Shown here piece by piece: positions 14,345-23,022 of a stretch of DNA of 64,000 bases (position 1 is its first letter; every line of letters begins with the position of its first letter). The stretch lies in the NCBI GenBank assembly GCA_934476235.1, contig CAKSNL010000005.1:86184-150183 (forward strand), in the 5' to 3' direction. The stretch is from an uncultured Clostridia bacterium (GTDB lineage Bacteria; Bacillota; Clostridia; CAKSNL01; HGM11501). The position numbers were made by a program, and so were the translations under genes. Under the pieces are notes generated by a model. The model was given only the letters and a program-made list of their open reading frames with translations. It had not been told where the DNA came from and made no database searches.

Positions 14345-17107
14345 ATGAAAAAATTAACTTGCATTTTACTGGTTCTTCTGATGGCGCTTTCACTTATAGG
14401 CGTGCAGGCGGCGGATAAAAAGACATATCTGCCGGATGACTCCATAAAATCCGGCGCCGTGAAGGCGGACGGCGGAAAGCTCACGGGATTTTCCGACGGG
14501 CAGTATTTCGGCTTTAAGGGAGTTGACTTAACGGGCATAAAATCCGTCAAGGTCGAGGGAAAAAGCTTTTTCACAGGCTTTAACTGCGAGATTTTTCAGG
14601 TCAGAACAGACTCGCCCAATAGGGAGAGCGAGGTTTTGGGCTATGTTAAGTTTGACGAAGCGGGAGAGAACACCTTTTTGGCGAACTTAAAGGAAATAAG
14701 CGGCGTTCATGACGTTTATTTTGTTGCACAGTTCATGTCCGGCAATACGGCAAGACATTATGCCGAGGTTTATAAGGTCACGTTTTCCGATGACGTTATA
14801 CCGGCTTATGAGCCTGTGCCCGATTCCGCAATAATTGATAATTATTCTGACACCTGGGTGGCAACCGACAGCTTGGGGCAGAGCGTTGCGGATTACGAGG
14901 AGACCGGCGCGGTCAGGGACGACTGCTATGTCGGAATGTTTTTCTGGAACTGGCACGGAAAAAACGATAAGGCGGTTGCATATCTTCCGTGGAAGGTCGT
15001 AGAGGAAAATCCCGACGCGGCAGGAAACTACACGCACAAGGCGTGGGATACCGAGGGATATTTCTTCTGGAACGAGCCGGTTTTCGGATTTTATGATTCG
15101 ACCGACTACTGGGTGTACAGAAAACAGGCGGTGCTTTTGGCAAATGCCGGGGTTGACGTTATTTTCTTTGACAATACAAACGGATCGACTTCCTACTATG
15201 AAGCTCTGAATGTTCATTACAAGGCATGGCGCGATGCGAGAGAGTCCGGCGTAAATGCTCCCAAGATAAGCTTCTTCACGTCATGGAAGGACGGAAGAGT
15301 TGAGGGCATCAAGTTTATTTATGAGGAGATATTCAGAGACGGGGAATATTCCGACCTCTGGTTCTATTGGGACGGCAAGCCCTTTATAATCGGGGACAGA
15401 GCGTACGTGGATCAGCCCGATGACCCCAATGACCCCGTTGACGTAGCGCTCACGAAAGAGGCGTTTGACTTCTTTACAATGCGACGTTCGGGGTCAAGAG
15501 TATCCGGCGTTAAGCCCGGAGACACGACAGAGCAGACCGGCGGACAGAAAAGACAGGATGAAATTCAGTGGCTTGACAACTATCCGCAGTACCCCTACAG
15601 TGTTGATGAGGAGACCGGAAGACCGGAGTTCATGTCCCTGGGACTTGCTATAAACGAGTCCATTGTCTGGGGCGTAAGCCAGACGGGTGTGTTCTCAGAT
15701 CCCTATACAAAGGGAAGAAGCTACGCTGAGGCGTTCGGCGAAGATCTTTCGGAGAAGGCATATCTTCGCAACTGGTTCTTCCGCGAGCAGCAGTCGAGGG
15801 TGCTTGATTCCGACCCGAGATTTGTTTTCGTGGACGGCTGGAACGAGTGGACCGCCGGAAGGCAGCAGATTTATTCGGGCGTTCCCAATTCATTCGTTGA
15901 TACATATGACAACAGGGGAAGCCGAGACATCGAGCCGACCATGGGCGACCTTAAGGATATAAGCTATTCGATGTTTGTCGATTTTGTGAGAAAGTATAAG
16001 GGCACGCGCCCTGCTCCTGTTGCGGGAGATGAAAAGACAATTGATATAAACGGCGATTTGTCGCAGTGGGATTCGGTTACTCCCGAGTTTATCAATGACT
16101 ATGACAATTACGAGAGAGATTCCTATGGCTACCGCGACAAGGATACAAGGGAGAAATACCACTATACAACGACCGTTAATAATTCAATCTCCCGCGCAAA
16201 GGTATCGCGCGACAGTGAGAACTTCTATTTCTATGTCAAGACCGTGGAGGATATTAAAGAGGGAACACCCGGCTGGATGAACCTTTATATCAACGCGGAC
16301 AGAAACTATGCGACCGGATGGGAAGGCTATGAGTACACCGTTAACGTAACGGGAGCCGGCAAGATAGCAAAGAACACGGGAACGGACTATTCGTGGCAGG
16401 AGATAGGAACGGTTGACTATAAGGTATCGGGCAACACGCTCACGGTGAAGATACCCAGGGCGCTGATAGACGAAACCGGCACCGCTGACCTTGAGTTTAA
16501 GTGGACGGATTCCGTTGACTGCAAGGGCGACCTCGTTCGCTTCTATGCTGACGGCTCAGTTGCTCCGATGGGTAGATTCAATTATCTCTATACGGAAATT
16601 CAGCAGACCGCAATTGAAGGAAACGATAAGGATAACCTTACCGGAACCACGGTAATCGGTGCGGGCAAGGGCAAAATGATCGTTTCCGGCGCTAAGATGA
16701 AGGTATATGAGAAGGACACGAGAGTGCTTCCCGTAATGATGAACGGCACGCTCTATATCCCGGCAGAATCGCTTTCTGATATATTGGGTTACGGCAAAAC
16801 AAAGGTTGAATATGATGCGTATGACAATATGCTCTTTGTAACGAGCCATGACCTTGAGGGAACGAAGATAACAGACTACAGATGGACGTATACGGTGCTT
16901 GGCTCTCTTTCGGGAGCGATAAACGGAAAAGATACCGTACTTTCAAATCCCGTGACGGCGGTTGACGGCATCATATATGTTCCTGTAACGTATCTTTCGG
17001 AAGTGTTCGGTTTGAACGTTTTCGATATGGGCGACGGAGTTTACCAGATCACGAAATACACCGCTGACCGCGCACTTATTGACCGTGTACGTTCGCATCT
17101 GGGTTAA
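14345..17107 (+). CDS. Secreted multidomain GH99/WbsX-like protein with carbohydrate-binding domains
   Basis: 920 residues. A signal peptide (1-22, ending VQA) is followed by a CBM6/35-like beta domain (about 28-155), a catalytic-type domain (about 195-550) with YVGMFFWNWHGKND, NAGVDVIFFDNTNG and W499-N-E-W in FVDGWNEWTAG, a CBM9-like beta domain (about 560-745, starting IDINGDLSQWD), and a C-terminal stalk of the copper-amine-oxidase-N type (about 770-905). The WNEW motif and overall look recall GH99-like/WbsX and GH71 proteins acting on alpha-mannan or similar glycans, but I cannot fix the family. Expected to be exported and held at the cell surface. Ribosome site AAGGAGG. Confidence 0.7.
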   Translation: MKKLTCILLVLLMALSLIGVQAADKKTYLPDDSIKSGAVKADGGKLTGFSDGQYFGFKGVDLTGIKSVKVEGKSFFTGFNCEIFQVRTDSPNRESEVLGYVKFDEAGENTFLANLKEISGVHDVYFVAQFMSGNTARHYAEVYKVTFSDDVIPAYEPVPDSAIIDNYSDTWVATDSLGQSVADYEETGAVRDDCYVGMFFWNWHGKNDKAVAYLPWKVVEENPDAAGNYTHKAWDTEGYFFWNEPVFGFYDSTDYWVYRKQAVLLANAGVDVIFFDNTNGSTSYYEALNVHYKAWRDARESGVNAPKISFFTSWKDGRVEGIKFIYEEIFRDGEYSDLWFYWDGKPFIIGDRAYVDQPDDPNDPVDVALTKEAFDFFTMRRSGSRVSGVKPGDTTEQTGGQKRQDEIQWLDNYPQYPYSVDEETGRPEFMSLGLAINESIVWGVSQTGVFSDPYTKGRSYAEAFGEDLSEKAYLRNWFFREQQSRVLDSDPRFVFVDGWNEWTAGRQQIYSGVPNSFVDTYDNRGSRDIEPTMGDLKDISYSMFVDFVRKYKGTRPAPVAGDEKTIDINGDLSQWDSVTPEFINDYDNYERDSYGYRDKDTREKYHYTTTVNNSISRAKVSRDSENFYFYVKTVEDIKEGTPGWMNLYINADRNYATGWEGYEYTVNVTGAGKIAKNTGTDYSWQEIGTVDYKVSGNTLTVKIPRALIDETGTADLEFKWTDSVDCKGDLVRFYADGSVAPMGRFNYLYTEIQQTAIEGNDKDNLTGTTVIGAGKGKMIVSGAKMKVYEKDTRVLPVMMNGTLYIPAESLSDILGYGKTKVEYDAYDNMLFVTSHDLEGTKITDYRWTYTVLGSLSGAINGKDTVLSNPVTAVDGIIYVPVTYLSEVFGLNVFDMGDGVYQITKYTADRALIDRVRSHLG

Positions 17108-17116
17108 GGAGGGAAA

Positions 17117-19057
17117 ATGATGAAAAAAATAACAGCTTTACTGCTTTCGGTTTTGCTCGCATTCGGGTGCCTTACCGCGTTTGCCGATAATTCTGACTAT
17201 GTAGAGGGAAAGACGGATTGGGAGGTGAGTGCAACAAGCGCGAAAACGCCCATCACCAATGCATTTGACAATGACCTTTCGACGTTCTGGCATTCTAACT
17301 ACACCGTAAAAGAGGACGGGCAGAATGAAAGAGATCCGATGCCCTACTATGTTGAGATAAAGCTCCCGGTAGTGACTGTGGTTTCGGGCTTTGTATACAC
17401 TCCGAGGCAGAATGAAAAATCTCCGTCCGGAAGATTTCTGGAGTACGCACTTTACGCAACGAGCGACAATTCGGAAGATTATATAAAAATATCTTCAGGC
17501 AATTTTGAAAACAACGACTCTGTAAAGACTGTTGATTTCGGCTATAACATCAAGGTGAAAAACCTTAAGCTTGAGGTAGTATCCGGTGTCAACGGTTATG
17601 CGACTATGACGGAATTTGATCTTGTGAAGTCAAAGAAGGACTATAAAGAGATCTCACCTAAAGAGCTTGCGGCTGAAATTGAGAGAAAGCAGCGCGAAGA
17701 GGAGGAAAATTCGCTCTATATTATCGGAAAGTCCAAATGGACGGTAACCGCATCGAGCGAAAAATCCTGGGGACCCATCACCAACGCGTTTGACGGTGAC
17801 CCGGTAACAACGTGGCACACGGATTTTGATGATAAGGATTCGTCGAACAGGGACGCTCCTCCTTACACTATAGATATAACACTTCCCGAGGAGAAAACGG
17901 TTTCCGGATGGGTATACACGCCCCGTCAGAACACCATCTCAAAGTCCGGCTGGATACTTGAGTATGAGCTTTACGGTTCGGACGGCTCGGAGGATTATAT
18001 TCTTCTTGATAAAAACACATTTGCGGCTAACAGTAACGTAAAGATTGTATCGTTTGACGTTAACGTAACCGTGAAAAAGCTCAGACTTGTGGTTCTGGTC
18101 GGAATGAACACCTACGGCACGATGGGCGAGTTTGACCTTGTCAATAAGAAAAAGGAGTATGACACGGTAGCTCTTTCGGGATACACCGAGTACAAAAAGG
18201 AGAACGCAATTTACAGAATTGACAATACGGACTTCTCGGCGGAAGCAAACTCGGTCTGGAACAACAATTCCGGAGCAAGGGCGGTTGACGGGATGACGGG
18301 CACATACTGGCACGAAAAGCCCGGAGAAGGCGGACCTTATAAGCTTACCGTCGATATGAACGGAATTCACACCATATCAGGCTTTGAGTATACACCCAGG
18401 CAGGACGATATTAAGGGTCACTGGAAAAAGTTTAACGTTTACGTAGGTATGGATCCCGATAATCTTACCAAGGTTGTTGACGGAAAAGAATTTGAGCCCG
18501 ACTTCTCGATTAAGAGAGTTATGTTTGACGAGAGCGTTTCGTGCAGATACATTATGTTCGAAATAACTGAGGCAAACGTTCACTGCGCGGCGGCGGAGGT
18601 GACCTTCCTTCAGACAAAGAAGGCAAGAGAGGCTGAAGGCGTGGCGGAAAGCGAAAAGTATGTTCTCGCGATCGGCAAAAAGTCAATCTCGGTTCAGAAG
18701 GGCGAGGAGAGCACGGAAAAGGAGATTGACGTTGCTCCCTATATCAGAAACGGAAGCACGCTGATTCCCCTCCGCGGACTTTTGGAGGAAATGGGCGCGA
18801 CCGTTTCATGGAACGGCGAGGACAAGACGGTTACCGTTGTTAAAGGCGCGACGACGATCGAATTTCAGATATATAATAAAAACGTTAACGTTACAACCGG
18901 CAGATACGGAAAGGTGAGGTATCCTCTCCTGGCACCTCCGGTCATAACCGAATCGAGAACGTTTATTCCGCTGAGATTCGTGTCCGAGCATCTCGGCTAT
19001 AATGTGGTATGGGACGGGGATACTCAGACCATAACTATTGAAAGCATTGAAAAATAA
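17117..19057 (+). CDS. Secreted triple F5/8-type-C (discoidin) domain protein
   Basis: 646 residues. Signal peptide 1-23, then three related discoidin-like carbohydrate-binding domains: about 28-172, 195-345 and 368-510. Each repeats the pattern NAFDND-TFWH or a variant, then SGF-YTPRQ, and a closing strand E-F/V-L-KK; domains 1 and 2 are most alike. The last ~105 residues (VAPYIRNGSTLIPLRGLLEEMG, then RTFIPLRFVSEHLGY, split by a short linker) are a copper-amine-oxidase-N stalk. No catalytic domain, so probably a surface glycan-binding partner of the preceding enzyme, whose stop codon is 9 bases upstream of this start (AAGGAGGG between). A terminator hairpin follows directly. Confidence 0.85.
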   Translation: MMKKITALLLSVLLAFGCLTAFADNSDYVEGKTDWEVSATSAKTPITNAFDNDLSTFWHSNYTVKEDGQNERDPMPYYVEIKLPVVTVVSGFVYTPRQNEKSPSGRFLEYALYATSDNSEDYIKISSGNFENNDSVKTVDFGYNIKVKNLKLEVVSGVNGYATMTEFDLVKSKKDYKEISPKELAAEIERKQREEEENSLYIIGKSKWTVTASSEKSWGPITNAFDGDPVTTWHTDFDDKDSSNRDAPPYTIDITLPEEKTVSGWVYTPRQNTISKSGWILEYELYGSDGSEDYILLDKNTFAANSNVKIVSFDVNVTVKKLRLVVLVGMNTYGTMGEFDLVNKKKEYDTVALSGYTEYKKENAIYRIDNTDFSAEANSVWNNNSGARAVDGMTGTYWHEKPGEGGPYKLTVDMNGIHTISGFEYTPRQDDIKGHWKKFNVYVGMDPDNLTKVVDGKEFEPDFSIKRVMFDESVSCRYIMFEITEANVHCAAAEVTFLQTKKAREAEGVAESEKYVLAIGKKSISVQKGEESTEKEIDVAPYIRNGSTLIPLRGLLEEMGATVSWNGEDKTVTVVKGATTIEFQIYNKNVNVTTGRYGKVRYPLLAPPVITESRTFIPLRFVSEHLGYNVVWDGDTQTITIESIEK

Positions 19058-19087
19058 CGAAAAGCAGGCTTTTATGCCTGCTTTTCG
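19058..19087 (+). terminator. Terminator hairpin after the polysaccharide operon
   Basis: Perfect 12-bp stem CGAAAAGCAGGC / GCCTGCTTTTCG starting right after the stop codon; only a short T-rich stretch (TCTTTGT) follows, where the sigG-like sequence begins. Confidence 0.75.
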
Positions 19088-19089
19088 TC

Positions 19090-19592
19090 TTTGTACGCTC
19101 ATTCCGATGATTATCGGAGAAATAAGAAGGTATTTAAGAGACTATAATGCAATTCGCGTCAGCCGGTCGGTTCGGGACCTTGCGTATAAGGCAGTCGCAG
19201 TCAGGGAGCGGCTTTCCAACGAAAAACAGGCGGAGGTCACGAACGAGGAGATTGCGAAAGTGCTTGGGGTTGATAAAAAAGACATAGACTCGGCACTTGA
19301 CGCAATTTCCGATCCGATATCGCTTTTTGACCCGGTATATCACGACGGGGCGGACGCGGTGTTTGTCATGGATCAGATATCGGACGAGAAGAATACGGAT
19401 GCAAGCTGGACGGATTCAATTGCTCTTTCGGAGGCGATAAAAAAACTGGGCGAGAGAGAAAGAAGGATAGTGAAGCTCAGATTCTACGAGGGGAAAACTC
19501 AGATGGAAGTCGCCGAGGAGGTCGGGATAAGTCAGGCACAGGTGTCGCGCCTTGAAAAAAGCGCGATTGATTCGATGAAGAAAAATATATAA
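19090..19592 (+). pseudogene. sigG: 5'-truncated sporulation sigma factor SigG
   Basis: From PMIIGEIRRYLRDYNAIR onward the reading frame matches sigma-G through its normal C-terminus, including VSRSVRDLAYKA, DPISLFDPVYHDGADAVFVMDQ and the region-4 helix-turn-helix GKTQMEVAEEVGISQAQVSR. Regions 1 and 2 (about 95-100 residues for core binding and -10 melting) are missing: the similarity begins only bases after the upstream terminator. The first in-frame ATG (19107) has no ribosome site, and TACGCT at 19094 could be the Tyr-Ala of the STYAVP motif, one base out of frame. It is best read as a relic; an intact copy may exist elsewhere. A product with regions 3-4 only is unlikely but not excluded. 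Confidence 0.8.
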
Positions 19593-19612
19593 TGCTTCGT
19601 CGCCGGACGGCA

Positions 19613-19649
19613 AAAAAATACAGGCGGAAATAGCCCGCCTGTATTTTTT
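19613..19649. terminator. Bidirectional terminator between sigG relic and deacetylase
   Basis: 15-bp perfect stem AAAAAATACAGGCGG / CCGCCTGTATTTTTT with a 7-base loop, A/T runs on both sides. Confidence 0.92.
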
Positions 19650-20397
19650 ATTTGAGCTTAATTTGTCTGCCTTCAGAATTTATTTTGTAGTTATCGCGCA
19701 ATATAAGCTCGCCGGCGCTTTTAAAAATATAGCCCTCGTTTTTTAATTTTTCAAGAAGCTCAGGCAGTGCCGAGGCGGTGTTTTTCGTTCCGTTGTGGAG
19801 TAAAATGATAGAACCGTTTTTCACCTTTTTCATGACGCGGTCTATGATTTCCTCCTCGGACAGGTCCTTCCAGTCAAGAGAATCCGCGTCCCACTGAATC
19901 AGAAATCTTCCGCTATCGTTTGCCGCGCGGACAACGGTATTATTGTATTCACCGTACGGCGAGCGGAAAAGAGGTATGTTTTTGCCGGTAATTTTTTTTA
20001 TCACCGTATCGCACTTTGCCATATCCGCCATGAGCTCCGATTCGGAAAGCTCGTTATAATGCGCATGATTATAAGAATGCCCCGCAATCTCGTGCCCGTG
20101 CTCCGATAACAAGCGCACGGAATCGGGGTTCTTTTCAGCCCAGGTACCGACAACAAAGAAGGTTGCCTTGCAGTTGAAGCTGTCAAGCGTATCGCATATT
20201 GACGGGATATCGTCCGCCGTCCAGGCAGAGTCGAACGTGACGGCGACAGCTTTCTCCTCTGTCTCGACCGAGTAAATGGGCAATAGCCTTTCCTCTGTTG
20301 CGCTCGGTGTGAGGCAGAAAACGGAAAACGCCGCAGCTGCGGTGATAACTGCTGCCAGAAAAAACGCCTTGTATTTGTCAAGAACATAAATTTTCAT
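19648..20397 (-). CDS. Polysaccharide deacetylase, PdaB-like
   Basis: 249 residues: a membrane anchor or signal segment (11-30), then a NodB-type carbohydrate esterase 4 domain. Motif 1 is TFDSAW (Asp56; the second Asp of the usual TFDD is replaced, as in the PdaB group), motif 2 GHEIAGHSYNH gives His107 and His111 for metal, motif 3 is RSPYGEYN, and the late motif is IILLHNG. It would remove acetyl groups from N-acetylglucosamine or N-acetylmuramic acid outside the membrane; PdaB of Bacillus acts during sporulation. Its ribosome site GGAAGTGA lies in one arm of a hairpin (20398-20441) that also looks like the terminator of the upstream operon. Confidence 0.88.
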   Translation of the reverse strand: MKIYVLDKYKAFFLAAVITAAAAFSVFCLTPSATEERLLPIYSVETEEKAVAVTFDSAWTADDIPSICDTLDSFNCKATFFVVGTWAEKNPDSVRLLSEHGHEIAGHSYNHAHYNELSESELMADMAKCDTVIKKITGKNIPLFRSPYGEYNNTVVRAANDSGRFLIQWDADSLDWKDLSEEEIIDRVMKKVKNGSIILLHNGTKNTASALPELLEKLKNEGYIFKSAGELILRDNYKINSEGRQIKLK

Positions 20398-20441
20398 AAA
20401 AAATCACTTCCTGTTAAAATATATTCGGGAAGTGATTTTTT
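20398..20441 (-). terminator. Hairpin that overlaps the deacetylase ribosome site
   Basis: Perfect 14-bp arms AAAAAATCACTTCC / GGAAGTGATTTTTT around a 16-base loop. Read on the minus strand it ends in six T directly before the ATG at 20397 and contains GGAAGTGA, the deacetylase ribosome site. It may both terminate the methyltransferase operon and mask translation of read-through transcripts. Confidence 0.65.
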
Positions 20442-20451
20442 ATTCGATATT

Positions 20452-21300
20452 TTATTTTTCGAAAATGCAGACCGCCATTTTGACAAAAAACTCTTTGAAA
20501 AACGGGAGTCTTGCAAGAGGCGTTAAAAATCCTCTTAAGGGAATCTCTGCGTAGTATATGACCTTAAAGGGCGAAGCAGCCTTAATCTTTTTAAACCGCT
20601 TTATGGTCATCTTGTTTATATAAGAAAAATACTCTTTGCCGTTTTCGTCCTCCGAGATTCTGAAATGAATTCTCGATTCTCCGTCCGGCTTATCCGAAAC
20701 AAGGTCCTTGTAAGCCTCGATAAGCGTCTTTTCCGAAAAGAAGCAGTGAACCCACGGAATCCCGATAACGTCGCTCAAATGCGCCCCGAACGGGTGATTA
20801 TAGGGCGGGAAGTTCACATAAAGCCTGCCGCCTTTTTTCAATATGCGGTAAGCCTCGTTTAAGACCTTTTCGGGCTCTGCAACATGCTCCATCGCGTCGT
20901 TCATTATAATAACGTCAAAGCTTTCGTCGCGAAATTCCGTTTTTGCCGCGTCGCCCAAAACGAAGGTGAATTTGTCGGAAAGTCCGAGTTCTCTTGCAAG
21001 GTCGTAAGCTTCCTTTTCATATTCGGGAACAATGTCCATCCCGGTGATGTGCTCAGCGCCCATTTTCCCGTAAAACATGGTTTTTCCGCATGCTCCGCAC
21101 CCGATATCGAGTACGGATTTTCCGCTGAACATGTCGGCAGAGGAATTAACGACCGGGGAATTTAAGTAAAACTTTATCGTGTCCGCACCCTTCTCATACT
21201 GCCACTTGGCGTACGTCGTTACACCGTCGTTCTGAAGATTAAAGGGGTGAACGGGAAGGGGGAAAAGGTGGTTTATTTTTTCTAAAAGCTTATAGCCCAT
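20452..21300 (-). CDS. Class I SAM-dependent methyltransferase
   Basis: 282 residues with a Rossmann-type methyltransferase domain: motif I VLDIGCGACGK (about 61-71), an acidic strand end TGMDI, motif II FDVIIMNDAMEHV and motif III RILKKGGRLYVNFPPYN. The DAMEHV pattern is typical of methyltransferases of the UbiE/type-11 group that act on lipids, sugars or small molecules; substrate unknown. The start codon abuts the DUF1015 stop with no spacing, so the two are translationally coupled and probably act together or are co-regulated. Last gene of the folA-addB-addA operon. Confidence 0.85.
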   Translation of the reverse strand: MGYKLLEKINHLFPLPVHPFNLQNDGVTTYAKWQYEKGADTIKFYLNSPVVNSSADMFSGKSVLDIGCGACGKTMFYGKMGAEHITGMDIVPEYEKEAYDLARELGLSDKFTFVLGDAAKTEFRDESFDVIIMNDAMEHVAEPEKVLNEAYRILKKGGRLYVNFPPYNHPFGAHLSDVIGIPWVHCFFSEKTLIEAYKDLVSDKPDGESRIHFRISEDENGKEYFSYINKMTIKRFKKIKAASPFKVIYYAEIPLRGFLTPLARLPFFKEFFVKMAVCIFEK

Positions 21301-22494
21301 TTATCGTACCAACTTTCTTGCTTCCGTATAGAAGCGTTTTTCGTTTGCATTGCCCATGGAAAAAGTTTTTTTCGGAAGCGGACCGAAGGTATTTACGGTT
21401 GAAAAAAGCTCGCTTTTATCAAGGCATTTTACCATGAATGCGATATTGCCTTTTTTGCGCCCCATATTTTCGGCGGACTCTTCTCCGTGTATGTAGTCAA
21501 GCCTTCCGCCGTGCTTTTCCATGTAGCCTTCCAAAAACTCTGTGACCGCGCCCGATTCTATGTGGCAGTCGGAATTAAACGTAACGGTTTTTTCGCCTTG
21601 TTCGGTGATGCATTTTACACTGTAGCTGTATCTGCCGGTGCTTTTTGAAAGCTCGCCCGTAAGCTTATCCGGCTCGCAGCCGAAAAACACTCTGTATATC
21701 GGCTCAAAAACAAGCGAGTCCTCATAGAGATTCACAATTTCGCAGAGGGCAAAACGCATGGGGTGGTTTTTCTTTTCTTCATCAGAAAGGGAAGGTTTTA
21801 TCTCCTCCCAGCATTTTTTCGCGGCGGCAAGGGAATGGTTCCCGTCACCGACGGCGATAAGGGGATCGGTTCCGAGAGAGTCGATAGCCTTAATTATCTT
21901 ATCGTTATCTTCTGCAAGATAGCCTGTAATGTGACCGCCGTTTCCCGAAAGCTCAAAATCATAAAGCATCTTTCCGGGAGAGCTTTTTTTCATACCGCCC
22001 ATAACATAATCCGCCGCATCGTCAATCAGCATTAATATATGCGGAAGCTCCAAAGGAGCGCGGCGTCTTATCATAACACGGGGAGGGAGACGGTCCTCAA
22101 CCGTTGCCTCGGTCGCACGGATGCGCGACGTACTGTCTTTTTTATAATTGTATTCCTCAAGGTCCGCCGCGCCGACAAGACCGTGGCGGACGGCGCCAGA
22201 CGGAAATGTCCTTTTTACAAATATGAACGCGTTTTTATATTCCTTAAATATCCCGCCGTCAAGATAGCTCTGCATAGTCTTGTTGATAGAAGAGACTGCC
22301 GAGTCAAAGTCGACAGTCCCGAGATACGCCTCGGGCAGAATGAGGCGGAGTGTTGAAGGAGCGCTTCCGACCGCTTTGCCGATATTTTCCCAGTATTCTT
22401 TTTCCGATGTGTATTGGTCACACGCGACAACGCTCCAAAGATGCATATCAGCATTTTGGGGCAAAAGTATGTCGCAAGGATTAAATATTCCCAT
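21301..22494 (-). CDS. DUF1015 domain-containing protein
   Basis: 397 residues, full-length DUF1015 protein, recognised from its opening NPCDILLPQNADMHLWSVVACDQYTSEKEYW, of which CDQYTS is the clearest mark, and by the core GDGNHSLAAAKKCWEE. Members related to archaeal ADP-dependent serine kinase SerK carry this fold, and the G-D-G-N-H-S motif is shared, so a kinase or phosphotransfer role on a small molecule is possible but unproven for this branch. Gap of 21 bases after the upstream membrane protein gene; stop codon abuts the methyltransferase start. Confidence 0.85.
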   Translation of the reverse strand: MGIFNPCDILLPQNADMHLWSVVACDQYTSEKEYWENIGKAVGSAPSTLRLILPEAYLGTVDFDSAVSSINKTMQSYLDGGIFKEYKNAFIFVKRTFPSGAVRHGLVGAADLEEYNYKKDSTSRIRATEATVEDRLPPRVMIRRRAPLELPHILMLIDDAADYVMGGMKKSSPGKMLYDFELSGNGGHITGYLAEDNDKIIKAIDSLGTDPLIAVGDGNHSLAAAKKCWEEIKPSLSDEEKKNHPMRFALCEIVNLYEDSLVFEPIYRVFFGCEPDKLTGELSKSTGRYSYSVKCITEQGEKTVTFNSDCHIESGAVTEFLEGYMEKHGGRLDYIHGEESAENMGRKKGNIAFMVKCLDKSELFSTVNTFGPLPKKTFSMGNANEKRFYTEARKLVR

Positions 22495-22515
22495 AGTTAC
22501 CTCCGTTATGTAATG

Positions 22516-23007
22516 TCATATTTCCTCGGCGCCGGATGCGGAGGAATTCGAAGAGCCGGTTTCCGTATTGCCCTGATTTTCGCCGGACGGCTGATTTGCC
22601 GAGGGCTGGTCGCCTGTTCCCGCGGGCGTATCCTGGTTATTTCCGGAGGACGAGTCGATGGGACCGTAGAGCGCGTTGTATTTATCGACCTTCGACTGAA
22701 GCTCGCGGATCTCCTCGGAGAGCATCTTGTTTTCGCTTGTAAGCTCGTCAAGCCTTTTCTGGAGCGTGGTCACAGGATCATCGGTTTCAGTGCCACGTTT
22801 GTCCTCCGGAGCTGATGAAACATTCTTTATTATCCATGAGCCGACAGAATAGGCGATGAAGAACACCAAAATAATTACAAGTATTGCGGCAAAATACCTC
22901 ATAGCCTTTGAGGGACGCCTTTTTCTTCTGCGCCTCCTTTTTGCGTACTCCTGTGCGAGAGGGGTGGAACCGGTAAGCTCCTGTCTTGATTTTCTGTTTT
23001 CAGCCAT
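22516..23007 (-). CDS. Single-pass membrane protein with coiled coil, unknown function
   Basis: 163 residues. A very basic cytoplasmic N-terminus (YAKRRRRRKRRPSK, about 21-34), one membrane span (about 37-62), a short heptad-like coiled coil (about 82-112, LQKRLDELTSENKMLSEEI) and a Ser/Gly/Asn/Gln/Glu-rich disordered tail, probably outside the cell. The layout recalls small divisome or septum proteins of Firmicutes such as the FtsL/DivIC type, but I see no specific motif to prove it. It lies 15 bases after addA with ribosome site AAAGGATATT and belongs to the same transcript. Confidence 0.7.
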   Translation of the reverse strand: MAENRKSRQELTGSTPLAQEYAKRRRRRKRRPSKAMRYFAAILVIILVFFIAYSVGSWIIKNVSSAPEDKRGTETDDPVTTLQKRLDELTSENKMLSEEIRELQSKVDKYNALYGPIDSSSGNNQDTPAGTGDQPSANQPSGENQGNTETGSSNSSASGAEEI

Positions 23008-23022
23008 AATTAATATCCTTTC

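Noticed and set aside
19038..19106. Extended N-terminus for the sigG-like frame
   Set aside because: These codons lie in the end of the upstream gene and its terminator and do not match sigma-G.
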